Notes: generated by a model not told the origin, from the letters alone. A stretch of DNA of 64,000 bases from Nemania diffusa (GCA_038501195.1 JBBPUQ010000009.1:2728001-2792000); one strand, 5' to 3'. Positions 51,132 to 63,190 are shown, numbered from the stretch's first letter. A program made the numbers and translations.

Positions 51132-51792
51132 ACTAAGTTTCCACTAAAGCACATTGAATTCATCACTCTCAGCCGTGGGGGAAAGGCCTACAAGGCTCGC
51201 AATGCATGAGTTGCTCCAAATCTACTCTTTTATAATGATAAATAGCTAAATATACACATGTATACATATTACCGAACCTGCCTGAATACTATATACTTTA
51301 CCTGCATTCCGTATTGAAAGTAACCTAATTTATAGATCTTAACTGAAACTCAAGCTTTGCCTGAGTGACTTTATTGAAAAACTATTAGTTGCCTAGCAAA
51401 TGCATACTTAGTTCTATGCTAGGTTGATACTAGATCCCTTTTATTTTTATACTACTATATTGTTATAAAATTTAGAACTTTGGTAAGCAACATTGTAACA
51501 AGTCTTCCGTATAAAATTAGCAAAAAGCTACTATATATAACACAATGTGACCTATCACCTTACAAAGAAGCATGTAAGTATTTTATCTAGGTAGCTTCTT
51601 AGAGATGCCTTAGTAATATTTGTAGTACTTTATAGTAATTAGTCAGTATATTTTTCTACTCATGCTTAATATAGGTAACAACAACGTGACCATATGTTTC
51701 GTTCTCTAAGTTGCTTTCCTGAAGTTTAGTTAGGGGTCTTTTAGGAGCTTTTTCGGGTTGTAGTTCTAGGATAGTGTGTAGGGGTGCTAGAT

Positions 51793-51890
51793 GGGTTTGT
51801 CTTGGGGTGAATAAAAGGCCTGTAGCAGCTAAGAAGAAGTGTGTAGAAGAGGTCTAGTATGGGGCTTAGTAGAAAGATCAGTTAATTCCT
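51793..51890 (+). repeat. diverged copy of the hairpin-repeat right arm
   Basis: Starts GGGTTTGTCTTGGGG and ends CAGTTAATTCCT. It is similar along its length to 52363-52446 and in the same direction, with many substitutions. No left-arm partner found upstream. Confidence 0.55.
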
Positions 51891-52265
51891 GGTCCTCCTT
51901 TATTACGGGCTTTTCCTTATACATAGGTCAATTTTAAGCTTGCGGTTGTAAAAGATATCCCTAAGAGGACTAGAGGTTTTATATACACAGCCAAACCTAG
52001 AGATATAAGCACCTTATAACATCTGGTTATTTTATTACTTGACAATGGGTCAGTGGTCGTGCGCCAGCTGGTCTACCAACCGTCTGTGTATATTACCGCA
52101 TATAGTGTAATATTGTATTCATAGCCCCTTAAGTAGAGCGTTCAGATAGTTAGTGCTAGGAGGGGGTTTTCAGTGATGAAGTAACAAGACCCTATAGGGT
52201 GGTTATATCTATAGATTTGGCTATATATAAGGGACCTTCGGTCCCCTTTATAGATCTAGGAGGTC

Positions 52266-52446
52266 AGGAATCAATGAATCTATCTATTGAGCCCTATATT
52301 ACACCCTTCTATCTAGCTGCTACAGGACTTCTATTCACTCTGTGACTCCATTCTCTGGCAGGTTTGTCTGGGATTGAATAGGAGGCTTGTAGGCAGATAG
52401 GAAGACGGCTGTGGTATATGGCTCAATAGAATATTAGTTAATTCCT
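52266..52446. repeat. foldback (MITE-like) inverted repeat
   Basis: The first about 90 bp (from AGGAATCAATGAATC) and the reverse complement of the last about 90 bp (ending TAGTTAATTCCT) align with interrupted similarity, including TCTATTGAGCC, ATCT and CTACA blocks. The unit can fold as one long imperfect hairpin. No clear target duplication seen. Confidence 0.55.
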
Positions 52447-53265
52447 CAATGTATCGCCACAACCGTCAATAACACGTGCTTTGGTATTTTCGCGTGAAGA
52501 AAATATGTAATACTCGCCTGAGAGTGAGATGAGTCTGAAAACCAAGGTAGTTTGATGTAGATCGTAAAGCGCGGATGTTCTGTCAAAGAGGACTAGATGA
52601 AACTATAGACTACTAGATAATGTATTAAAATGTGGGTGGTGTTGAATTCAGTGTAGCTGTTTACTAATAAGCACGAAATAGAATTTGGTTTAATTCTCAG
52701 AAAGTTCAAAAAGAGATTATTGCATGAACACTCAAGCTGACCCAATGTAATCACGCTCAGTATACTTAGCAATAAATTAGACAGCAACTTTCAACTTCAA
52801 TTATACTAGCTTTGAATTAGCAATAGCTTTAGTGGACTATTATTGTACCCCTAGATTAGTAGTTAGGTTGGTGACCACTAGTGAGTCCCTGGTATTGTTT
52901 GTTTTTGTAATCCACGGCATAGTAATTATATGAAGGAACTGCATCTCAAGCCGCAAGAAATGAAGTCAGCCCTCCTAGGCTAGAGCGAGACTAATAGTCT
53001 ACTGAGAAACTTTCGCTTTTGCCGCAACAAGATTAACATTCGTCATCCCCATCTCTCTATTCACCTACTATGTGACTGATACCTCTAATATAAGGACAAC
53101 CTTAACAGAGGTCAAATTATACATACATACACCCTTAGCATAGAGAGATATTCCTAGGAATGTAGAACACGAGTATAACAAATAACACATGATTCTTAAT
53201 GTTTGGTTTTTATTTTATATGAGGAGGTAGCTATTATATACCTAGGTATTTATCGGTTCTACACC

Positions 53266-54362
53266 TTAAACAGACTCCGAGAGGAATTCACCTACTAGTT
53301 GAATAAACCGCTCCCGTTCCTCAAAATGGCCCATGTGACTCGAGTTCTCTAGCGTGACCCATTTCACCTTAGGGATGTGGTCGAACCACGGCTGGACACA
53401 CTGATCCGTCGCTTCATCGTACCTCCCGTTAAGCAGAAGCGTCGGTGCCTCGATTTTATGGGCGTCCTTCCACCCTTCCCAGTCCTTGAACGACCCGACA
53501 ATCACGAATTCAGAGGGTCCTTGCCTTTAGAGATGTTAGAACTTAGCCTTTCTAGGATATGTAGCTAATCCGCTTCACCCCCAGCTCCTTCGTCTTGGCG
53601 TCGACCTCCCCTTGCTTCACTTTTTATGAAGACAGATCGACACCAGGGAAAAGACAACTTGCAACCATAGCTTGGAAGGGATTGTACTCACATCGTCATG
53701 TAGACAGACGGGTCCTCTTTGAGGTTAACGAAAGCAGACAGGATATCTTCAGGATACGGGTCAAGTCGGCAGACGTGGCGTGTGTAGAATGCCTGGGCAG
53801 CATTTTCGAACTCCTCGCTCTCGTGGTCACCCCTCTTATCGCACTCGGCAATGATCGTGCGCTCCGGCTCCGGCAGCGCGTCTAGCAGCTCACGGGCGCC
53901 CTTAGCGAGCAGCGGGATACTCGCGGGCGAGCCGGAGAGCACGAGCTTCTTCAAACCCTTGGGCTGGAGCGCCGCGTACGCGCCGCCGAGCATGCCGCCC
54001 CAGCTCTGCCCGAGGAGGTAGAAGCCCTTGGCGCGCAGCTGCAGGTGGTCGACGAGGTTGTCGAGCTCCTTGATGAAGAGCTCGAAGGTCCAGAAGGTGG
54101 TGTCGCCCTGCTTCTCCCGGAAGCGCGTGGACCGCCCGCACCCGACCTGGTCGTAGAACACGACGGGGATCTGGTACTTCTCGTACACGTCCGCGAGCGG
54201 CGACAGGTACTGGTGCCCTGCGCCCGGGCCGCCGTGCAGCGCCACGAGCACCGGCCCCGGGTGGGACTCAGGGCTGCCGTAGATCTTGTACCATGTCTTG
54301 CACGGCTTGCCCGCCCCGGGCGCGTCGAATGCTACTTCGCCTTCGCGGGTAGGTGAGGCCAT
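53266..54362 (-). CDS. proline iminopeptidase-type alpha/beta hydrolase (peptidase S33 family)
   Basis: Exons complement 54362-53692 and 53524-53266 (167-nt intron; donor GTGAGT, acceptor AAAG) give 309 aa, the usual length. Signature features: oxyanion HGGPG (LVALHGGPGAGHQY), FYDQVGCGRS, nucleophile GQSWGG, Asp in LLLNGRYDEATD, His in SSHMGHFEE. Members release N-terminal proline or hydrolyse amino-acid amides. There is no signal peptide, so it is cytosolic. The first exon is much more GC-rich than its surroundings. It lies 1.4 kb from the UstYa-like gene. Confidence 0.9.
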
Positions 54363-55731
54363 GACGGTTTAATACTACGTAAGGCGAGGGGAAAATCAAG
54401 CTTAGCAAATGGGGACTGGCGGGGGAGGGCAGTTGGAAATGTAGGGGACTTTTAAGAGCACCCTTTGTGTCTGCGGGGTCCGCGGAGAGGAGGTGTGTTA
54501 GCTGTATCTGTTCGTTCCTTGCATATCAAAGGCACGTGGGTTATGTAGGTATGTCAGCGCTTTCACAACCTCTTTCATAACTCCCGAGTCTTTATCAGAC
54601 CGAGGCCGCACCCTTGCAGCGCGTATGTGAACCGAGCGAGCGGACCAGGGTCTAAACTGACATCCTTAGAAGTCCTACCTATCACTTTGCTTTTGATCTA
54701 CCAACCTCCTGCTTTGCCGATACGTATGAGAATCCTCGGAACCATAGATCGCTATGCCTGCCTAGTATGACGAGAGCACGTACGTACTACGTACATATTG
54801 TCTGTCGGCACACCCGAGAGAATTAACTCCCCGACGTTGCATCGGAGACAAAAACCCTCGTCTCCTTTACCCCACGACCCAATCGCTGGTGTACCCAGAC
54901 CCCCACAGAATATTAGGTTGGTAGATCAGCACTAGAGAATGTGACCCAGGTAGTTGACGAGCAGAGAGTGGGGACTGTCTTCTCTAGTGGGATCTGCTAA
55001 AGAATCGTAATACCTGGCATGCTGGGGTTGTCGGAAGAACCAACGACGAACTGTGTATCCTTGCTGCCTAGATCCGCGCCGCAAACTCGCCGTGCTCGTT
55101 CCACTTCCGCGCGGAGAGTAGGAAACAGTTTGCGTTGCAACATGCCAGGTATGTGCTATATCCAAAGCAACTAAGAGTGATGGTTGTAGTGTCGTGATCT
55201 GGGACCCTGGGCATTTGCCTAAAGGAGAGGGACCCGGTTTTTAAGTCACACTGCTAGTATCAAAGATGTCAGCGCTATTTCGGATCGTGGACTTGAGTGC
55301 CAGCTTGACATTACGTGGCTAAGACACTTCAGTTCTAACCTCTCGAACTAAAAAAGTCTTGTTTAGTAAGCACTATGACCAAGGGAAACGACCTTAAAAT
55401 TTTCTATAGGAGAAAAACGCTCGTTTCAATATCAAGGACACATAATGCAATTCCAAGTCTAGCTATACAATGCCGCTCTTTTAGTTCAGGAACGAACCAA
55501 GCTATAGTCTTTAGCCGCAATATCATCGTACGATATACCGTATATAGTAGAGTATTAAGCTTTTTTGACGGGATGACTTATGCGAAGCTTGGATTCTAGC
55601 GTGCTCAAAACTATGATCCCCCTGAAAATAGGCAAGTATTCTAACATGGTAATTATACAGCGGTGAAAACTCTTCAGACTCATCCAGGGGTAAACTTGGA
55701 AACTCTTGATTTTGTTCTCCCTAGTGTAGCA
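54363..55731. other. intergenic spacer
   Basis: Promoter side of the peptidase gene and 3' flank of the UstYa-like gene. Short frames at 54932-55165 and 55375-55599 have no support. Confidence 0.5.
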
Positions 55732-56716
55732 TTAAGAGCTTGGCTTCTCAGGATCGTAAGGCCCCCGAATATATTTGTACTGTCCTGGTACGAGCGCTCT
55801 CTGCTTTGCCCAGGCATCCAGACCTTCCCAGTTCACGCAGGTTGTCGATGATTTAGACTCTAGGCTCCTGCTCGGATTGCGAGTCTCATAATTCCACTCT
55901 GACGTGTAGACGCCTGTGTTGGCGTGGCACATCAAGGCCTGGCGGATAGTGTCGATGCAGTGATCTATAGAATAAGAATGAGTTATATTCAAGGATTAGA
56001 GGAGAAAGATGGATGGGAAAACTTACCCGAGTGTTCCTTCGAAAAGCCTTCAAGATGCTTGGCGCCTGCCATACGTGGGCCGTAATAATCCTGATGTATC
56101 ATGCGGCGGATATTGTTCAGACAGTGTAGGTGGTGGTAAACCCCCAGTACGCCAACGTAGTCGAAATCCTTTTCTGGGTCGCCTCCGGTGACCTGTACTC
56201 TGTTTGTCTTGTTCTCCTTCAGCATGGTCATCTCGTCGTTCGTGATCCTGATGTTCAGAGCTTCAATGATCTTAGGTTAGAATATGCCCATCGTGAATTT
56301 TGGATGCCTATCATATGCTCACCAATTAGGAAGTCTGCCCAGACCGCGTCTAATTCCTCAGACGGCTCTTGGTTAAATGGACTACGGGGTGGGTTCCATT
56401 CTGGCCTTTCTTCAAGCTTGACGATATGTTTCGGTACAACTAGTATTCTATCAGCATCTAGATTCTATTGAATAGATATCTTGTTCGTACCACTGATATA
56501 GTTCTCGTCGAAGGCGGCGGAATGTTGGCAGGCGCACTCAGAGTAACGGGGAACCGTCACTCGGAAAGCAATATAGCTTAACAGCGAGACGATGAGTAGG
56601 AGGACCGAGTTTCTCCATGTGAAGATTGTCGACCCACGCTTGGCCGGCTCCCCATCCAAAGTCCGATGTTCATGTTTGGGGAGGAGGTCGCGGGTCTGCT
56701 CTGAGTAGTCTTCCAT
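55732..56716 (-). CDS. UstYa-like (DUF3328) membrane oxidase
   Basis: Exons complement 56716-56491, 56439-56323, 56260-56027 and 55964-55732 give 269 aa, typical for the family. A short cytosolic tail is followed by one membrane helix (about 36-55, NSVLLLIVSLLSYIAFRVTV). The catalytic domain shows the paired motifs HHLHC (residues 157-161) and HC (194-195, DHCIDTIRQALMC), the HxxHC...HC pattern of UstYa proteins. The third exon begins at LNIRIT, a block common in the family. UstYa-type proteins catalyse oxidative cyclisation and related steps in fungal RiPP (dikaritin) and other pathways. All three introns are needed to join the frames. It is divergent from the small peptide gene at 57672. 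Confidence 0.88.
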
Positions 56717-57671
56717 CTTGGCTCCTAAGAAGTGGAATTTCGAGGGAGCGAAGTGAAAAAAGGGTGGGCACGTCTATGCCACGAACGTAGCTTGGGAGGA
56801 GCGACTATGGAGAGTTCTTGCAGTGGGATTAAAGAGTGAAAACATCTAAGAGGTTACCGGATGGGACGACGATCTCTCCGCGTCCGGAAGCCTCAAGCTC
56901 TCACCGCTTCGCCTAGGCTGGTTAGGGGCGAATATCACTCTAATTCGGCAGCTTGGCGAGCTCAATTGTCATAGCGGCATTGTTACCCTACGATTGACAT
57001 TGCAGACAATGATTACAGATAATCCCCCGAGATGGTACCTTAACTAGATCCCTTGCTAGTGACTAATTCTCGGCAGCACGGTGAATCGATCTAGGTTTCA
57101 TGCTTACTCCCAGAGAATATTGCTACATGATTGGCTGTTTGGAAGATAGCAGAATATTCTACAGGGGTGATCGTATGACAAGTCACAAATTCTCGTTGAA
57201 TGAGAAAAGGAAGGTAGCGTTATAGGATCTATCTGTAGCAGTTCTAGATCGAAGGATTCCGATTTCTAGAATGAAGGATTCGAGCACCAAGGCATTAGTC
57301 GGCGCTAGTCTCCGGTACCTACCTTTCCTTTACCGACTGGATATCGGAGGGTCCAATGTTGACAGATGGAAGTCCTGTGCATCAAGTCCTTGGCTAGCCA
57401 TACATACTAGGCACTGGATGAACACCCGACTTGCCGCACTGACGTATAGAGAATTATGGTTCAATATGCAGGTCACTGGAGCTTACCATCATATGAGGGA
57501 AATCCGTGGCCCATTGGGTTAGAGTATCCATAGTCACAGAGTGCGATGAAGAGCCGATCGAGGATAAAACATCTAGAGTCCCCCCAACAAACTAGAGTTT
57601 ATTCCACATCCAACTACCAGAAACATCAAACCCAATCACTCTAATCCAACCTCTTCACACCTACCTTCAAA
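56717..57671. promoter_or_regulatory. shared divergent promoter of the UstYa-like gene and the repeat-peptide gene
   Basis: 955-bp head-to-head spacer. The last about 130 bp before the peptide ATG is C/A-rich (CCATCCAACTACCAG, CCAACCTCTTCACACC), as in fungal leaders. No convincing gene inside; a frame at 57271-57522 has no recognisable features. Confidence 0.5.
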
Positions 57672-57959
57672 ATGTACTTCATCACCATCGCCATGACGCT
57701 GCTCACAGCCGCTTTTGCCCTACCCATAGGTACATGACATCCCATCCAACTTTCTTGACATCCGAAAGCTCACATATCAAGCAGAGCAAGAGCAAGGCCT
57801 TATCGTTTTCAACGATGTCGGCGTAGTGGATGCACCTGTCGCCCGCTCTACCGGTATGTAACACCCTTCTTCACTGCTGAAACTATGAGAAGGCTCACAT
57901 CTACGATAGACGACGCCAACGTTATCGTCTTCCACGATGTTGAGATCGCGGACAAATAG
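57672..57959 (+). CDS. small secreted repeat peptide, candidate RiPP precursor
   Basis: Too short for ordinary ORF calls. Predicted exons 57672-57729, 57785-57853 and 57910-57959, with introns of 55 and 56 nt, give 58 aa. Exon 1 encodes a signal peptide (MYFITIAMTLLTAAFA, then LPI). Exons 2 and 3 each encode one repeat unit: GLIVFNDVGVVD and NVIVFHDVEIAD, sharing IVFxDV. Both introns are phase 1 and similar near the acceptor (GCTCACAT), so an intron-plus-exon unit was duplicated. No dibasic Kex2 site is seen; a single Arg follows repeat 1 (VARST). Position opposite a UstYa-like gene suggests a ribosomal peptide precursor. The exon model is well supported by frame; the role is inference. Confidence 0.7.
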
Positions 57960-58728
57960 ACAAAGATCTATTAGCGACACGCACGCCTCGTGGCAGAGCA
58001 ACCTAACACGATTTCGACGAAAATGAGTTATGTTCTGGGGATTATGTGACGGGTGTTATCTGAGAGGAGGGTTAGAGTAAAACTGGGTTTGCCTCACATG
58101 GGGTAGATGTAGGCTTATCATAGCCTAAAATATATTCTTCTACCAAAAATTACTGAGATATTCATATACTGGGAGTGATATTTGCTGTAGTGATAAGTGA
58201 GAATACCCTGTCGTAATCGTTTTTGGCTGTCATATATCATATATATGTTGTTGAACCTGAATATGCAGGCATGTACTTCTGTATCGTTATTTGGCCAATT
58301 ATTATAAAGCCCATTGCTTGGCGCTAGCAACCAAGAATGGACTATCCCCGGTTGTGGAACGGGACCGTAGCAATATACCAGAACACTATTAGAACTTTGC
58401 CAAGTCGGGATGTGTGTTACTTATCTATGACTTATAATTGCGACCGTAACATCCTCGCTTTAGTAGCTTATCATAGTTACACAAGGTCTTCTTGTATCAC
58501 ACACTACGTATAGTTGTATAGCTAGATATGTAGGTATTAGACAGTATTAATTCTCAACACATTCATGACACGCGATTTTGTGACTAATAATTAGATATTG
58601 CCATTGGTTTTGAAGAATGTTATCTACACAGTGATAAAAACATAATCGATCATATACACTTCTCATACACTGCTCGTAGCGTCGCTTGAACTCCTCATTC
58701 GCCCAAAAATGTCACTTTTGATAATAAA
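57960..58728. other. convergent intergenic spacer
   Basis: Between the 3' ends of the repeat-peptide gene and the second 7TM gene. No gene seen and no third peptide repeat found. Confidence 0.5.
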
Positions 58729-60063
58729 CTATAGCGGCCTGGCAGCCTTTGACAGTTCTGGGTCCTCCCAAGTATTGACAAATCTCTCCTTCGGTTGGGT
58801 TGAGGCTGTTGAGTGCACAGAAGTGTCGGTGGTGATCTTGATATAATTGCTATTATCGCCGAAAGCGCCTCGGACGTCCACTGAGGCTTGTTTTGAATTC
58901 ACTTTCGGGAGCTTAGAGAGAGCGTATGAAGGCGAGAAGGTGGTGATATTCGCGGATACGAGACCACTCCGTACAGATCGGAAAAAGGGCCAGAAATACG
59001 CGATGCAAGCTGCTGAAAAGCTGGCAAACAGAGTTGCTTGGGTCGCGAGGTAATAAGGAATGGTCATGGTGGTGAATGGATTGTTGACAAATTGGTAAAG
59101 GTAAGCTAGCTGGAAGATTGTTGTCAAAATGGCCCTGGAAGGTGTTAGATTCACGTTAATCGCGACAGGTAACTTGGGTAGACAAACAGAATTCTTGATC
59201 CGAAGAGGGTCATGATAATGGCGCGCGTTTCCAGGGGCATCTTCAGGGGGTAGATGATAGCTATCGGCATGACGACCAAAGTGGCATCTGTAAGGATGTT
59301 GCCGATTGCAACATAAGTCAGGAAAGCATGCTAATTTCACATAGTTAGGGCTGTATCCAACACATATCTCGAAGTATACGGATGGCTTACTAGATCAATA
59401 CATGTCGCATTCGTGTCCCATGGACCTTGGGACCCGCATTGGAAGGCCGTGCCCAGCAGCGCAGTCACAATCCATAATGACGTGACGATAATCAACCCGA
59501 TATTGGTGCGACGATGCGTTCGATCCGGCGAAAATGCAAAGAGACTGGTGCAAACAGAGAGTTTGGCGCATCCAAGAGCGATAACGAAGAGAATGTCGCC
59601 AGCGAATTGGGTCTAGAAATTAGTTAGATATTAAATCAGCTAGACGTAAATGGGTTCGTCATTCGAAGACTAACTTTCTTAGCTGCGCTGATATCGTCAT
59701 CAGTAACATCTTGAGATAGATTTGTGCCGAAGATGCTACTTGACGGAACCAGCAGTGTAACCGATTGTGCTATCATGGTAGCCTATAGATGAACGTTAGC
59801 ACGGTGCCGTCTCCCGAATGACAACAGCCAGGGGTTTCGGTCGAACATACGTAGGCGAGAATGATAAGTATGTTTTCCCATCTGAGAAAACGATTGGACT
59901 TGAGATAAAAAGTCGATAAAAACCGAAAGCCGAGCGCGAGGGTGGCCAAGGCGAGAAAAAGCCAGGTGATGACCCCGATGAGAGGATTCTGGTTGTCGTC
60001 GGTCAAGGTGATGCCCGTAGGCATCATCGCAGTAGCAGCGTCCCCTCCGTCCATCGTCGACAT
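58729..60063 (-). CDS. SAT4-like fungal rhodopsin-domain seven-helix membrane protein
   Basis: Five exons (complement 60063-59851, 59782-59675, 59612-59391, 59330-59188, 59134-58729) give 363 aa. Seven helices: GVITWLFLALATLALGF; ILIILAYATMIAQSVTLLV (created by splicing); FAGDILFVIALGCAKLSVC; NIGLIIVTSLWIVTALL; YVAIGNILTDATLVVMPIAI; GSRILAILTTIFQLAYLYQF (created by splicing); ATLFASFSAACIAYFW. A paired Cys loop lies before TM5 (QCGSQGPWDTNATCID) and the C-terminal tail is Ser/Thr-rich. Same broad family as the gene at 24393 but clearly different in sequence. Function unknown; possible receptor or accessory membrane protein. Neighbour of the candidate RiPP pair. Confidence 0.83.
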
Positions 60064-61341
60064 TCTGGTTCAAGAAAACAAACAAACGAACGAGCGAAGT
60101 AGAGAGATGGCCTGGAGCGAGCGGAGAAGAAGCGTCTCAGAGGGAGTAGTTAAGCGACATGAGAAACGGCTGTTACCGTATATCCAAGCCGCGATATGCC
60201 AGGCATGCAGAACAGATACCGAGCGAGCACTCCGATGGCGATACCGTATGTAGGTAGTGTGAAGGCAGGATGCAGGCAGGTTACAAGTATAATGTTACTC
60301 TCGTGATAAATGTGGTACGAGAATGGCCGGCGTGGGCGGCGTGGGCGTCGTTAGTACGGGATGAAAGGTATAAGAGGACCCTGATAAGGCGCGGGATATG
60401 GCTCGGTTACACGGCAATCCACCACGTTTCCTGGTGAAGCCGCTCGTTTTCCTGAACTACCAAGAAGTCGGCTAAGAAGCGAAAGGAAGGGAAGGGCCTT
60501 CTGACAAACGGACGCTGCGGGAGCCGTCGGTTGTTAGTGTATATTAGCGACTGCGAAGTGCGTGTGTGTATGTGTAAGTAGTAGTGGCGTTATGGGCGTT
60601 ATTGGCGGGGAATTCACCCGCCAAGCGTAGTCCGTGTGTTAGCCTTGCTGCTAGCACGCCGATGCGACCTGCTGCGACTTGGTTCGATTTGTCTGGGACC
60701 GCTGGCGCATTACTGCGGGTGGCATGGATGCGTTATGGATGTGGTTTAGCATCGCGCACTAGGAACTATAAGGAACGCTAGGAGCACGTGTAGGAGCGCT
60801 AGCAGCAGGGACCAGTAGGGACCAGCCGGGGGCACGAGCAGGGTCTCTATAGTCTCCCCGTAGTTCTGCCCGTAGTCTCCCCTATGGCCATGCGTTCCTG
60901 TCAGGTTTGCACGGAGATGAGGTCTAAGAACCCGCATTATCGGCATGGGTGTCGTGCTGTAGTGCGTCTGGGTATTCGTCTTGGACTGGTTTAGGTATGC
61001 GATATTATGCGATACCTACCTGTTGTGGCGTGGAAAAGTTGGCCAAGGTGAATCCTTCGAGCCCCTCGGCCTGTTCAGCACGCAGTCGACCCCTTCGAGC
61101 CCCTTCGAGCCCCCTACAACCCCCTTCAGACCCTTACCACGATGTCCGCCTGAGGCCATATCGAAGCATACTAAAGCTTACCTAAACCCCTCCTCTTCCC
61201 TCCTCCTCCTCCTCCACCTTCAGCGCAACCAACCCATCCTACTCCTCGCTCGCTCACACCCGTTCTTCCCTTCTTACACTCCTTTTCCCCAGATGAACAC
61301 CGGCACATCTTGCTGATCCGCCAGTGCCAACAACTATCGCC
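60064..61341. promoter_or_regulatory. divergent promoter region between the 7TM gene and the permease gene
   Basis: 1.28-kb spacer. It includes a direct repeat of CCCCTTCGAGCC-type units at about 61087-61120 and a pyrimidine-rich CCTCCTCCTCC tract at about 61190-61220 just before the permease start, a typical fungal leader. No supported gene. Confidence 0.5.
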
Positions 61342-63190
61342 ATGGACGACGTCGAGCTGAACATCATGGCTCAAGGGGGCGACCCCGTCAAGTCGCAGGA
61401 CTCGAAGCGCCTGCGGGACGACGATGCCTATCTTCAAAGCCTGGGCAAGCGGCCGCTTCTCACGCGTGCCTTTGGCTTCATGTCCATTCTTGGACTCTCC
61501 TGCTCAGCCCTGCTCTCTTGGGAGGGTATTCTAGTAACTTCGATTTCAGGTCTCCTTAACGGAGGTCCTGCAGGAGTGATCTGGGGATTCCTGATCAACT
61601 GGGTAGGGACTATATCGGTATACACATCGCTAGGTGAACTAGCCTCCATGGCTCCGACATCTGGTGGCCAATGTAAGATTATCGGTGAATATTGAGTAAG
61701 ATAGTGCAGATCCGCTAATCCCGCATTTCTGTAGATCACTGGGTGGCCATGATGGCTCCGCCTTCTTGGAGCGCGTTTCTGTCCTATGTGACTGGATGGC
61801 TTACGACATTGGCATGGCAGGCTCTCGCCGTATCAGTCAGCTATATCGTTGCCACGCTACTTCAGGGCATCATTCTGCTTTCCAGGCCAGAATATGTCCC
61901 GGAAGTGTGGCATACTTTACTTATCATCTGGGCCGTTACATTATTTGCTGTTTTGCTGAACTCGACAACCAGCAGCGCCCTAGCCAAAGCCGAGAGTTTT
62001 ATCTTAATTCTCCATTTGGCTGGATTTTTTGGTGTCCTTGTACCCCTGGTCTATTTCGCGCCTCACGGCACGGCCTCCAATGTCTTCACAACCTTCCTCA
62101 ACGAGGGCGGATGGCCTTCGCAAGGCCTGAGTTTCCTCGTCGGTTTCCCTGCCATTGCCGGTTCTCTTCTAGGTGCTGATTGCTCTGTGCACATGGCCGA
62201 AGAAATTCAAGTGAGTACCTCGTATCTTTCCCACCCCTGTCACAAAACTGGTCTCCACTGTTACTTGGACTGAAGGATCAATGTTATTGGAATACCCATT
62301 TGCGATTATAATTTTCTGGCATGTTTAACTAACTTGGTCTCCTAAAATAGTCTGCTGCTGTTGTTGTGCCGAGGGCTTTACTCTACACAATCCTGATTAA
62401 TGGAACGCTTGCTTTTGCTATGGTCATCGCTTTGCTGTTCTGCATCGGTGATGTCGACGCAGCCTTAGCGGCCGCAGCAACCGTATACTACCCATTCCTC
62501 GAGATTTTCTATGCCGCCGTTAAGTCAACAGCTGGTGCAGGCCTGCTAGCTGGCATCGTCCTTGTCCTAGCCATTGCGAGCAGTCTGGGCGTGTACGCGA
62601 CTGCATCCCGTATGCTGTGGTCGTTCTCCAGAGATCTCGGCTTGCCATTCTCTAAGCACTTAGTCAAGGTATGTTACTTTGGCTATATCCAAGTTCCAGA
62701 TCGTTACTAATATATATCTCTTTAGTTGAACAAAACCGCTCTGCCCTACGTATCCGTCCTTACTACCCTTGCGGTAACCATTTTGCTCTCCCTCATTGTT
62801 CTCGGATCCGCAATTGCACTCAACGCCCTCCTCTCTCTTGCTATTGCAGCTCTATTTTCCTCATATACCCTAGTGATCGGCTTACTATTATGGCGTCGTG
62901 TAACAGGCGCGATCAAGCCTCACTACACACGTCTTGATGAGCATGAATCTGGACAACTTATTTGGGGACCTTGGAAGATCCCTGAACCGTTCGGTACTAT
63001 AAACAACGTCTTTTCTATTGTTTACAGCGTGTTCCTGCTTTTCTGGTCGTTCTGGCCCCAGACCACACCGACTACTCTGGAAGGATTCAACTGGAGTGTT
63101 GTCGTGTTTGTTGGAGTCATTGTTTTCAGCGTCTTGTGGTACGTGATTCGGGCTCGGTCCTACTTCAGCGGCCCCATCAAGGAATGTTAG
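61342..63190 (+). CDS. APC-superfamily amino-acid/GABA/choline permease
   Basis: Exons 61342-61672, 61735-62210, 62351-62668 and 62726-63190 (introns 62, 140 and 57 nt) give 529 aa. The frame upstream of 61342 starts with GTG, so ATG 61342 (MDDVELNIM) is used. Features of the fungal GABA/choline (Uga4/Hnm1-like) branch: charged N-terminus, FGFMSILGLSCSALLSWEG in TM1, SLGELASMAPTSGGQYHWVA (restored by intron 1), GADCSVHMAEEIQ before intron 2 and a C-terminal WGPWKIPEPFG block. About 12 membrane helices. Plasma-membrane uptake of amino acids or related amines is likely; substrate is not decidable. Confidence 0.92.

Larger units (their letters stand above)
45804..53265. other. gene-poor stretch, 7.5 kb
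   Basis: No intact gene recognised. It holds a (GA)n microsatellite, a tRNA-like sequence and a hairpin repeat, listed separately, plus an Asn-rich open frame near 49582-49746. Frames at 46011-46220, 46593-47245, 47566-47817 and 48381-48575 have no recognisable domains. The area is probably a decayed repeat landscape next to the hypermutated element. Confidence 0.45.

Noticed and set aside
53902..54356. GC-rich frames on both strands over the peptidase first exon
   Set aside because: Shadow frames of a codon-biased, GC-rich exon.
60584..61316. Short plus-strand frames before the permease
   Set aside because: Leader/promoter sequence, no domain; one ends in the pyrimidine-rich tract.
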